Origin: Rhizobium sp. C1
GTDB taxonomy: Bacteria > Pseudomonadota > Alphaproteobacteria > Rhizobiales > Rhizobiaceae
Direction of reading: 5' to 3'
Length of the DNA: 64,000 nt
Assembly (NCBI RefSeq): GCF_021026335.1
Contig: NZ_JAJNCY010000014.1
Span: 1 to 64,000, forward strand
The notes beneath the pieces were generated by a model. It searched no databases. It was given only the letters and a program-made list of their open reading frames with translations, and was not told the DNA's origin. Every line of letters starts with the position of its first letter. Position 1 is the stretch's first letter. A program made the translations under genes and the position numbers. This document shows positions 47,399 through 55,546 of this stretch, piece by piece.

Positions 47399-48568
47399 TT
47401 ACTGGTGAACCCCTCCAGTTTCAAGGCGAGACAGCGCGGCGGCATCAACAATATGGCCGGCAGCGGTTAATATCTCTTCCGAATTCTGGTAGCGATTACA
47501 GAAAATCCGAATAACGCCACGAGCATCGAATTCTGAAAGACCAATAGATTCAAGAACATGTGAAGTTTTGATTTGCCCTGAAGTGCATGCCGACCCCGTT
47601 GAAAGCGATACGTCACGCGCGATGCGGGCGCAGAGCTCGTCCGCATCGACGTCGAAGAGTTGGATGGACGCAGCGCCTGGAACGGTTGCCGCATCGCCGC
47701 TGACCCGCCGGAAACGAAGTTGCCGTTGTTCAAGCGTCTCAAGCAACCGCTCGATCAACCCCGAGCAGTGCTCTTGGTCGGATGAAAGCCGGTGTTTTGC
47801 AACCCGGGCTGCCGTACCGAAACCTGCAATCAGTGCGACAGGTTCCGTTCCCGGCCTCAGGCCGCTTTGCTGGCCGCCACCCAAAGACAATGGAACCGGG
47901 TTTGGCGCGGATGCGGCAACATACAAGGCGCCTATGCCCATCGGGCCATAGCATTTGTGGGCCGAAATGGTGAGGTAGTCGACGTCAAGCTCAACGACGT
48001 CGACATCGATCTTGCCGGCGGCCTGCGCAGCATCGCTATGGAAGAGCGCGCCGCTCTCATGCGCCAAGGCAGCAGCTTCCTTGACCGGCTGAATAACACC
48101 GGTCTCATTGTTGACCATCATCACGGATGCAATGAGGAGATCTTCGTCGACGAGCCTCGCAAATTCGGCGAGATCGAGCCGACCGCGGCGATCTACGGGA
48201 GCAATGCTGACTTCAAACCCTTCGGACCGCAAGGCATGTGCAGGCTCCAACACGGCCTTGTGTTCCACAGATGAAACGAGGACGCGTTTCCGTCTAGGTT
48301 CAAGTCCACGAGCGGCACGTGCCGCGCCCAAAATGGCGAGATTGTTGGCTTCGGTTGCACCCGATGTGAAGGTGATCTCGCTCGTCGCGGCGCCGATCAG
48401 ACCGGCAACCGATTCGCGGCCGTCAGCAATCGTGCGGGCGGCAATCTCGCCCGAAACGTTGGCCGAACCAGCATTGCCCGGTTGCGCCCAAACGGCAAGC
48501 ATCGCCTCGCGAGCTTCAGGCGCAAGCGGTAGTGTAGCAAAACCATCGAGATAGATTGGATGCCCCAT
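47399..48568 (-). CDS. sspA: Cysteine desulfurase SspA (IscS/NifS-like)
   Basis: 389 aa from the ATG at 48568 (GGGAAGA upstream; a GTG at 48586 is the alternative). PLP enzyme motifs: IYLDGFATLPLAPEA at the start, TFTSGATEANNLAILG, the PLP-Lys in DYLTISAHKCYGPMG, and the catalytic Cys loop LSTGSACTSGQIKTSHVL. It supplies persulfide sulfur to SspD. First gene of the leftward sspABCD operon. The normal NxT in the N-terminal motif reads GFAT here, a small variation. Confidence 0.92.
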   Translation of the reverse strand: MGHPIYLDGFATLPLAPEAREAMLAVWAQPGNAGSANVSGEIAARTIADGRESVAGLIGAATSEITFTSGATEANNLAILGAARAARGLEPRRKRVLVSSVEHKAVLEPAHALRSEGFEVSIAPVDRRGRLDLAEFARLVDEDLLIASVMMVNNETGVIQPVKEAAALAHESGALFHSDAAQAAGKIDVDVVELDVDYLTISAHKCYGPMGIGALYVAASAPNPVPLSLGGGQQSGLRPGTEPVALIAGFGTAARVAKHRLSSDQEHCSGLIERLLETLEQRQLRFRRVSGDAATVPGAASIQLFDVDADELCARIARDVSLSTGSACTSGQIKTSHVLESIGLSEFDARGVIRIFCNRYQNSEEILTAAGHIVDAAALSRLETGGVHQ

Positions 48569-48632
48569 TTCGAAATCTTCCCGCACTAAGCCCGCATTCG
48601 ATGCTAAAGAGAATCGAACGAGGAGGTTTAAG

Positions 48633-49133
48633 ATGTCGAACGGTATAGCGAATGAACCACAGCAAGAAAATTCCCATAATCACAGCGTCGTGGAACGTAT
48701 TCGGATAGCCGATATCTATCGAGAGCAGTACGCGCACTTCCGTTCAATGAACGACATTTTGTACAAGATCCCTCCGCTTTTTACCGTCGCGCTAGGAGGT
48801 TTGTGGTATTTTGCGGCTTCTCAGCTGAAGACCGATCGAGTTGTGGCAGCGGGCATCTTCATATTCTGTGTAATTCTGAGTATTGCGTTCATAAACATCA
48901 TGGGAAGATTTGGGCGAGCCTTTAACGGCTATCTCGATAATCTGAATAAGTTCGATGGTGAATATCGGGTGAGTTTGAAGCCATCCGGCTGGCCTTCGAC
49001 TGTAAAAACAATCCAGTTTCTTCTTTGGGTTTCAGCGATCGTTTCGACCATTGGCGCGGGCCACGCCATCAGGACGCAGCCCCTGCGTTCGACTCCTGCT
49101 GAAGTGTCGGTGGACCAAGCCACTCAGCCGTAA
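48633..49133 (+). CDS. Small membrane protein of unknown function, divergent from sspA
   Basis: 166 aa from an ATG preceded by GAGG. It has an N-terminal cytoplasmic helix (VVERIRIADIYREQYAHFRSMNDILYK) and three hydrophobic segments, roughly residues 48-66, 71-92 and 125-148. I do not recognise the family. It is divergent from the Ssp modification operon with 64 bases between starts, so it may share its promoter region. A membrane effector role is possible but unsupported by motifs. Confidence 0.6.
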   Translation: MSNGIANEPQQENSHNHSVVERIRIADIYREQYAHFRSMNDILYKIPPLFTVALGGLWYFAASQLKTDRVVAAGIFIFCVILSIAFINIMGRFGRAFNGYLDNLNKFDGEYRVSLKPSGWPSTVKTIQFLLWVSAIVSTIGAGHAIRTQPLRSTPAEVSVDQATQP

Positions 49134-49353
49134 GGGCGGAATCTCGCGAACAAGTGTCGAAAGAACCGCTGCGGTAGGGTTCTTTTCAGATCATTAGAAG
49201 GGCTTTGATAGAGAGGCTTGGTTAAAAGCATACATGCAGGTTTTGAATGCCCGTCAAATCGAATAAGGCTATGTGTTTAGTCCCGGCATTTGATGGTGCG
49301 GATTGAGTTTAAACTGAACCGCCCCGACTTTACCGGAGACCGTTTGGTTTAAG

Positions 49354-50259
49354 TTATGCGGCCATGGCTGGCACGTCCAGCATAGCGTAGTATCGTTCTT
49401 CGGCCTCGGCGGGCGGAATGTTTCCGATGGGCTCCAGAAGGCGGCGGTTGTTGAACCAGTCGACCCATTCGAGCGTAGCGAACTCCACGGCTTCGAAGTT
49501 ACGCCATGGTCCTCGCCGATGGATGACCTCGGCCTTATAAAGACCGTTGATTGTTTCGGCGAGAGCATTGCCATAGGAAACGCCGACGCTCCCGACAGAC
49601 GGCTCGATGCCCGCCTCCGCCAGCCGCTCAGAATAGCGAATGGACGCGTAATGCGAGCCGCGGTCGGAATGATGAACCAGCCCGCCACGTTTGACAGGCC
49701 GCCGATCATGAAGCGCCTGGTCGAGGGCATCGAGGACGAAGCCCGCATGAGCGGTCCGGCTCGCCCGCCAGCCGACGATACGGCGGGCGAAGGCATCGAT
49801 CACGAAGGCCACATAGACGAAGCCTTGCCAGGTCGCCACATAGGTGAAATCGGATAACCACAGCCTGTTCGGCGCGGGAGCCTTGAAGTAGCGATTGACG
49901 CGGTCGAGCGGACACGGGGCAGACTTGTCCGACATGGTGGTTTTGACTGCCTTGCCGCGAATGACGCCTTGAAGCCCCATCATTCTCATAAGCCGAGCGA
50001 CAGTGCAGCGGGCGATGTCGTAACCTTCTCGCTGCAACTGCCGCCAGACTTTGCGCACGCCATAGACCTGGAGGTTCTCGTTGAACACCCGACGTATCTC
50101 GACTTTCATGGCAATATCATTCCATTCGCGGGCCGACGGGCGACCCACGTTCGCGCGCTTGGCGACGACCTCACAATAGGTGGACGGGGCCATCGGCAGC
50201 AGTCTGCAGATCGGCTCGACCCCGAGCACCGAGCGGTGTTCGTTGATGAAGGAAATCAT
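49354..50259 (-). CDS. IS3-family transposase OrfB
   Basis: 301 aa with the rve DDE core: [26 protein letters not shown] (first Asp), [12 protein letters not shown] (second Asp) and [20 protein letters not shown] (Glu). The N-terminal HTH_21-like region is [33 protein letters not shown]. It normally acts as an OrfAB fusion produced by programmed -1 frameshifting; the overlap with the orfA end is at 50256-50259. Confidence 0.92.
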   Translation of the reverse strand: MISFINEHRSVLGVEPICRLLPMAPSTYCEVVAKRANVGRPSAREWNDIAMKVEIRRVFNENLQVYGVRKVWRQLQREGYDIARCTVARLMRMMGLQGVIRGKAVKTTMSDKSAPCPLDRVNRYFKAPAPNRLWLSDFTYVATWQGFVYVAFVIDAFARRIVGWRASRTAHAGFVLDALDQALHDRRPVKRGGLVHHSDRGSHYASIRYSERLAEAGIEPSVGSVGVSYGNALAETINGLYKAEVIHRRGPWRNFEAVEFATLEWVDWFNNRRLLEPIGNIPPAEAEERYYAMLDVPAMAA

Positions 50260-50586
50260 CGCTTCAGTGGGCGGTCGAGCTCCGCCCGGGCAAAATACGC
50301 CGAGGCTTTGCGCAAAATCTCATTCGCCTGACGAAACTCGCGATTCTCCCGCTCCAGAGCCTTCATCTTCTCCGCCACGTCACTCGGCAAACCTTCACGC
50401 TTGCCACTGTCGACCTCCGGCCTTTTTCACCCATTCATGGAGTGTATGTGCCGAGCAACCGATCTTGGCCGCTATCGATGATACCGCCGCCCAGCGGGAG
50501 GGATGTTCGGCTTCATGCTCCGAAACCATCCGAATGACGCGGGCATGAACCTCAGGAGAGAATTTGTTCGTCGTTTTGCTTGTCAT
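50256..50586 (-). pseudogene. IS3-family OrfA, frameshifted
   Basis: It starts [20 protein letters not shown], an OrfA HTH, and reads normally to HEWVKKA, then runs into an early stop. The expected continuation [17 protein letters not shown] is present one frame away, consistent with one extra G near 50413. The leucine-zipper tail ([20 protein letters not shown]) then reads on to 50256. Confidence 0.8.
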
Positions 50587-50639
50587 AGACCCTACTTCTC
50601 ACGAGTTGGGGTCTCCGGCAAACCCGGTGCGGTTCAACA

Positions 50640-50757
50640 GGCCGGCCCGATGCTCCTTCAAATACCGATGATCTCTTCACTGCTGAAACGGGAACCCTTC
50701 TCCGGAGGACAGGCTAACTCAAACCCAGGACATTCCAGGGGAGTAGGTCAGAAGCTC
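50640..50757 (-). mobile_element. Remnant of a second IS3/IS407-type element
   Basis: On the minus strand a GAGTAG-like IS end with CCCTGGAATGTCC is followed by an OrfA-type start FSSEEIIGI, and a stop interrupts ILKEH-type sequence. The match stops at the intact IS3 element, suggesting that the newer element inserted next to or into an older one. Confidence 0.45.
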
Positions 50758-51118
50758 TGACAATTTTGACGGGTCCCGCCATAGCACTATCGTATGAAGA
50801 CGTGTGAAAAATTCCATTTTTCGACTGATTGACGTTTACCGATCTTGGCCCAAAGAATTAGTGCTCCAAAAATATAACAAAAAGTGAAGGGGTATTTATA
50901 TGCGGTGAGTCATTTTGAATATCTGTGGGAGTTTAAGCAATATTTCTTCTTTGAAAGAGGAAGTATAAGAAGAAGTGACAACAAAATTTCTGGCAGGCAA
51001 GCGAGAATGGTGAATTTCGTCTCTTACGGGATTCTAAGGGCGCGGGCTCAATGGTCTCGTCCATCACTAGGCTGGAGACGATGCAACAGAAATTTCGTGT
51101 GCAATCAAAGGGGACACA
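50758..51118. other. AT-rich leader upstream of the permease
   Basis: 361 bases with no supported gene. AT-rich stretches around 50810-50990 may contain the permease promoter. I see no long palindrome. Confidence 0.4.
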
Positions 51119-52456
51119 ATGAGCTATTCGAATTACGTTCTTCCTGACGAGCAACGGGTCGGCAGATGGTCGCTCAATATGGCTTGGTGGGCGCTTTTCT
51201 CGGCGATGTTTTGGCTCTACATAGCGGTCGCTTGCGCCAACCTCGTCGGTACGACCGACACGATAATCGGTATGGTGCTGTCGATCGTGGTCTATGGAAG
51301 CATCAACGCGGTGCTGGTCAAGTTCGGCGCACGTACCGGCTTGACGGTGGAACTGTTCTCAAGATCGCTGTTTGGCATTCTGGGGTCGGCGCTTGCGACG
51401 CTGATTTTCGCGGCGACGGCGATCTACTACATCGTCTTTGAGGGTTCGATCATCGCCGTCGCCTTTCAGTCGTTTTTCGGCGGCGACATCAAACACTGGT
51501 ATATGGCGGTCGCCATCTACATCCTCCCTCTTGTGATGGGAGGTGTGCATAAATGGCTGGATAGGCTCAACGGCTTCCTGCTGCCGATCTACTTCTTCGG
51601 CCTTGCCGCCGCCGTCGTGGTTACTGCGGTGACACACTCCGACGCCGCCATTGCGTGGCCGACAGCTCCGGCCGAGGTTGCCCCCATTCCCGGCTGGCTG
51701 ACGACGTTCCTGATCTACATGGGCGTGTGGATCATGATGATGTACACGTTCGACTACGCCCGATTCGGTAAGCAGAAGGACGAGACCTTCCACGCCAACA
51801 TCACATTCGGCTGGTTCTTCTACATCTTCACTTTCGGTTTCAACGGCCTCATCGGCATCTACCTCGTTTCTGCATGGAACGTCGCTGGCACCGAGACCGG
51901 GGTGGTTGAGGCTCTAATCGAATCGCTCGGCGTCGTCGGACTGATCGTCATCGTTGTCTCGCAGACTCGAATCAACTCCGCGAGCTACTATCTGAGTTCG
52001 ACTAACCTCGATGCCTTCTTCACCCGTATCTTTCGGCTTGCGTTGCCACGCTGGGTCTGGGTCATCGTGACTGGGGCGATTGCTTATACGGTGATGCTCA
52101 CCGATGTCCTGACCTGGATACTCAAAGCTCTTGCCTGGCAGGGTGTGTTCGTCACGGCGTGGGTCGCCATCGCCATGGTGTACGTCCTGTCGAACCGCCA
52201 CGAAACGGGTGTTCTCCCCGAGGTGCGCCGGGAAAGGCTTTCCGCTATCGCTCCCGGCGCTGTAGTATGGCTGGGTGCGTCAATCATCGGCATCTGGTTC
52301 ACCGAGCAATCCGCGTTTCCCGTGCTTGCCCGGCTTGCGCCGATCATCACCTTCGTTCTGGCCGGCGCCGGGTTCTGGCTCACGTCGCGCATGGCTCCGC
52401 CACGCGTGCTCAGCACGTCCGAAGATGTGCACGTCGATGAGCAGCAGATGGCATGA
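51119..52456 (+). CDS. NCS1-family nucleobase/hydantoin-type permease
   Basis: 445 aa with about twelve hydrophobic segments. The start WSLNMAWWALFSAMFWLYIAVACANLVGTTDTIIGMVLS and VHKWLDRLNGFLLPIYF are typical of purine-cytosine permease/NCS1 transporters, which import nucleobases, allantoin or hydantoins with a cation. The C-terminus is a short acidic tail. It is separated by about 1.3 kb of IS debris from the hydantoinase cluster it would logically serve. The substrate is not readable from sequence. Confidence 0.85.
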   Translation: MSYSNYVLPDEQRVGRWSLNMAWWALFSAMFWLYIAVACANLVGTTDTIIGMVLSIVVYGSINAVLVKFGARTGLTVELFSRSLFGILGSALATLIFAATAIYYIVFEGSIIAVAFQSFFGGDIKHWYMAVAIYILPLVMGGVHKWLDRLNGFLLPIYFFGLAAAVVVTAVTHSDAAIAWPTAPAEVAPIPGWLTTFLIYMGVWIMMMYTFDYARFGKQKDETFHANITFGWFFYIFTFGFNGLIGIYLVSAWNVAGTETGVVEALIESLGVVGLIVIVVSQTRINSASYYLSSTNLDAFFTRIFRLALPRWVWVIVTGAIAYTVMLTDVLTWILKALAWQGVFVTAWVAIAMVYVLSNRHETGVLPEVRRERLSAIAPGAVVWLGASIIGIWFTEQSAFPVLARLAPIITFVLAGAGFWLTSRMAPPRVLSTSEDVHVDEQQMA

Positions 52457-52499
52457 ATCGTGACGCGAGCCCTAACGATGAACGAGGGCGAACGTGACC

Positions 52500-52895
52500 A
52501 GAGGGGCGACTCGTATTGTCGTTGCCCGTGGCCATCGCGATCATAGTCGTGGTTGCGCTGCCGTTCGGACGACGCCCCCCGCGTACACGGCGGGGGGCAC
52601 CGCTGCTCTCATCCTGTCCCTACTTCTCGACTTCTGGCTAGACGGGACGAACTGGTTTGCCGCCATTGGCGTGGCGTGGATCGCAGGCCAGTCCCTCGCG
52701 TTGATCTGGGGGGTACGGTACTGTTCAGGCGGAGCCCTCCTGCCGACCCCGCGCCATACGGACAAGCCAGAACTCGGACGCATCCTTCGTGCGGCGCACA
52801 CCCTGGCGCGAGGTGAAAGTCGGCACGGTACAAACAGCGTTCCATGGCTAGGCGTTGGGGGGCTGCTGGAGGGCGGGGGCAAAAGCGAACACTGA
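52500..52895 (+). pseudogene. Decayed small membrane protein
   Basis: Hydrophobic segments occur in two frames: LPVAIAIIVVVALPFG in one, then TAALILSLLLDFWLDG and WFAAIGVAWIAGQSLALIWG in another, with the switch at a GC-rich hairpin (CCCCCCGC and GCGGGGGG arms near 52575-52600). This fits a two- to three-segment membrane protein broken by a frameshift. Identity unknown. Confidence 0.3.
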
Positions 52896-53118
52896 GCCAG
52901 CCAGCCGCTGCTTGAGGTGATCGAATATCTGAGGGTCGTACATTCAGGACTTAATTGTACCAGGTCGCCGCCAACCGCTTTCGTGCCAAGCAAGGCTTGA
53001 CAAAGGTGAGATCGGCTGATGGCTCCATTTATCGTGAGCGGTGTTTTCTCCGTACATTGACCACTCGCAATGGGCCATTCGGAGAAATACCGATACGTCC
53101 TTGATGGCAAGAATGCGC

Positions 53119-53420
53119 CAAAGCAGTCGTAGTCGAGACCGTGCAGCTCTGCTTCGACGCGTTACAGTTTGCCGATCCGCTTCACGCCATCCTCCGCAAT
53201 CGGAGTCGCGCCGGTTCGGGTAATTTCGACCAGCTTACGCCTGGCATGCGCCCAGTAATAGGCCAGTCGGATTTCGGGACCGCCACGATCCGGCGCAATC
53301 AGCCGATTGTATCCCGCGTAGCCATCGACCTGAAGCACGCCCGTAAACCCCGTTCGGCATGCTGTCCGCCACGTCCTGGAGCGTAAGTAAGAGGCCACGC
53401 CGGGTGGAGCACCTCCACCC
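53119..53420 (-). pseudogene. IS66-family transposase fragment
   Basis: Minus-strand translation gives GVLQVDGYAGYNRLIA and LAYYWAHARRKLVEI, the central TnpC motifs of IS66 elements. The upstream YAPGRGGQH-type sequence is in a different frame, and both ends of the gene are missing. Only this internal piece remains. Confidence 0.7.
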
Positions 53421-53798
53421 CACGGTCGGTCAACGCGGGCTAGCGCGCGGGTTTACGACTACTAGAAATGCTGACCCCTTGAGCATTGCCAATCTCCGCG
53501 ACTGCCGGAGATCGATGCCATGTCACCCCTAACCAAGAAGTTTGCAACAGAACCGTCCTCTTCCATCCAGTCAGCACCCACAATTCGATCAGCCAATCTA
53601 TGCATTCGATCCAGAGTTGGCCGAAGCTGTCCTAAATTAACCCGCACTTGGAGAGGACCGGGGCGTATTGATTGCTGAAGCTAATCTTTTGAGGTTTGAT
53701 TTTGGGCCGGCATCATTGCTGATTTATCAGTAACCTAAATACCACCAAGCCATTTCATGGCGGTCACAGCATTGCAAATTGCCATTAATCGCCTTGGG
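53421..53798. other. Non-coding stretch downstream of gabD
   Basis: 378 bases. I see no gene, no clear terminator and no repeat. Probably further IS-derived debris. Confidence 0.4.
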
Positions 53799-55277
53799 TC
53801 AAATACTCAAACAAAGATACTTGATCTCGACATAGTCATCGATACCATATTTCGAGCCTTCGCGACCCTGACCTGATTGCTTGATTCCGCCAAAGGGCGC
53901 GACCTCGGTCGAAATAAGCCCGGTGTTGATGCCGACCATGCCGTACTCCAGCTCTTCCGCCACCCGGAAGATCTTCGACATGTCCTTCGAGTAGAAGTAG
54001 GAGGCGAGGCCGAACTCTGTGTTGTTGGCCATCTCGACGACCTCTTCCTCCGTATCGAACCTGAAAAGCGGAGCCACAGGACCAAAGGTTTCCTCGCGTG
54101 CCACCTTCATGTTGGCGGTCACGCCGGTGAGTATCGTCGGCTGGAAGAACTGGCCGCCCTTTTCATGGCGTTTGCCGCCCACTGTGGTCTTGGCTCCGTT
54201 CGTCAATGCATCGGCTATGTGCTCTTCCACCTTCTCCATCGCCTTTCTGGTGATCAGTGGGCCTGCGTCGACGCCGGGTTCGAAGCCGTCGCCGACGGTC
54301 ATGGCTGCGACCTTATCCGACAGTTTTCGAGCGAACGCGTCATAGACGCCCGACTGGACGTAAAAACGGTTGGCGCAGACGCAGGTCTGGCCGTTGTTGC
54401 GATACTTCGACACTATGGCACCGTCCACCGCCGCGTCCAGATCGGCATCGTCGAAGACGATAAAGGGCGCGTTTCCGCCAAGTTCGAGGCCGAGCTTCAT
54501 GACTTGCTCGGCGCCTTGGCGCATCAAGATCTTGCCGACCCCGGTGGAGCCCGTGAACGTCAGCTTTCGCACCTTGTCGTTCTCGGTGAACTCTTTGCCG
54601 ACGGATGCGGACTTCTGCGAGGTGATGACGCTGAAAAGCCCGACAGGCAGGCCAGCACGTTCCGCGAGAAGGGCCAGCGCGAGCGCCGAGAGCGGTGTTT
54701 CTGCCGCCGGCTTGGAAACCAGTGCGCAGCCTGCAGCCACGGCGGGCGCGAACTTGCGCGCAAGCATTGCGTTGGGGAAATTCCAAGGTGTGATCGCCGC
54801 GACGACGCCCACCGGCTGCTTGATGACAATGATGCGCTTGTCAGGCTGGTGGCCGGGGATCGTATCGCCATAGACGCGCTTGGCTTCCTCGCCGAACCAT
54901 TCCACGTAAGATGCGCCGTAGAGGATTTCTCCCCTGGCTTCTGCTAGCGGCTTTCCCATTTCCATGGTGAGGATTGCGGCCAAGTCGTCGGCGTTGGCGA
55001 CCAAGAGATCGTAGAGCTTGCGCAAGATTGCGGCGCGCTCCTTGCCGGTCTTTCGGCTCCACCGCTTTTGGGCCTTGTGGGCAGCGTCGATGGCGCGGGC
55101 GGCTTCCGCGCGGTCCATGTCCGGCAGCGTGGCTATGACGTCGCCATTGGCCGGGTTGGTGACGTCGAAGGTATCACCGCTGTCGCTCTTCGCAACCCAT
55201 TCGCCAGCGATCAGCGCCTTGTCGACGGCGAGCGAGGGATCTTTGAGCTTAGAGATAAGTGCATCGGAAATCGTCAT
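53799..55277 (-). CDS. gabD: Succinate-semialdehyde dehydrogenase (NAD(P)+), GabD-like
   Basis: 492 aa from the ATG at 55277, preceded by GGAGGGG. Aldehyde dehydrogenase signatures: the Glu motif KLGLELGGNAPFIVFDDADLD and the Cys motif YRNNGQTCVCANRFYVQ; also GVVAAITPWNFPNAM and LTFTGSTGVGK. The overall pattern (TEVAPFGGIKQSGQGREGSKYGIDDYVEIKYLCL) matches succinate-semialdehyde dehydrogenases. Divergent from the hydantoinase genes, it could oxidise a C4/C5 semialdehyde end product of that pathway; a different aldehyde substrate is possible. Confidence 0.88.
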   Translation of the reverse strand: MTISDALISKLKDPSLAVDKALIAGEWVAKSDSGDTFDVTNPANGDVIATLPDMDRAEAARAIDAAHKAQKRWSRKTGKERAAILRKLYDLLVANADDLAAILTMEMGKPLAEARGEILYGASYVEWFGEEAKRVYGDTIPGHQPDKRIIVIKQPVGVVAAITPWNFPNAMLARKFAPAVAAGCALVSKPAAETPLSALALALLAERAGLPVGLFSVITSQKSASVGKEFTENDKVRKLTFTGSTGVGKILMRQGAEQVMKLGLELGGNAPFIVFDDADLDAAVDGAIVSKYRNNGQTCVCANRFYVQSGVYDAFARKLSDKVAAMTVGDGFEPGVDAGPLITRKAMEKVEEHIADALTNGAKTTVGGKRHEKGGQFFQPTILTGVTANMKVAREETFGPVAPLFRFDTEEEVVEMANNTEFGLASYFYSKDMSKIFRVAEELEYGMVGINTGLISTEVAPFGGIKQSGQGREGSKYGIDDYVEIKYLCLSI

Positions 55278-55546
55278 TGGATAAGGCCCCTCCGTATGTA
55301 CGATCTGGAATTCTGCCCGGAAGCGTCGTGTTCGCCGTTCACCGGTCCGCTCATCCATGTCGATAGGCTTCAACGCTCGTATGCGCGAAACCTACCAAGA
55401 TTTGCGGAGGGCACCAACGTTCGCGTCATAGTGCGATCGGATGGTTTTGATGTTTCGTTTCCTATTTTCGGATGATTGACCCGAAAGCGCTGTGTGAAGA
55501 AATATGGCGGCAGACTTACGATATCCAAGCACATAGGGAGGTCACG
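55278..55546. promoter_or_regulatory. Divergent promoter region gabD / hyuA
   Basis: 269 bases between divergent catabolic genes. The motif TCGGATG occurs twice, near 55438 and 55469, around an AT-rich stretch. No perfect dyad is seen. The PucR protein encoded at the end of the cluster is the likely regulator. Confidence 0.4.

Larger units (their letters stand above)
49315..50636 (-). mobile_element. IS3-family insertion sequence, 1322 bp
   Basis: Bounded by 27-base imperfect inverted repeats: the left end at 49315-49341 begins TGAACCGCCCCG and the right end at 50610-50636 read inward begins TGAACCGCACCG, both ending CCGGAGACC. It carries overlapping orfA and orfB on the minus strand. I see no target-site duplication next to the ends. 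OrfA has a frameshift, so transposition is probably abolished unless the extra base is a sequencing error. Confidence 0.85.

Noticed and set aside
53877-54947. 356-codon plus-strand frame opposite gabD
   Set aside because: The aldehyde dehydrogenase on the other strand explains the sequence.
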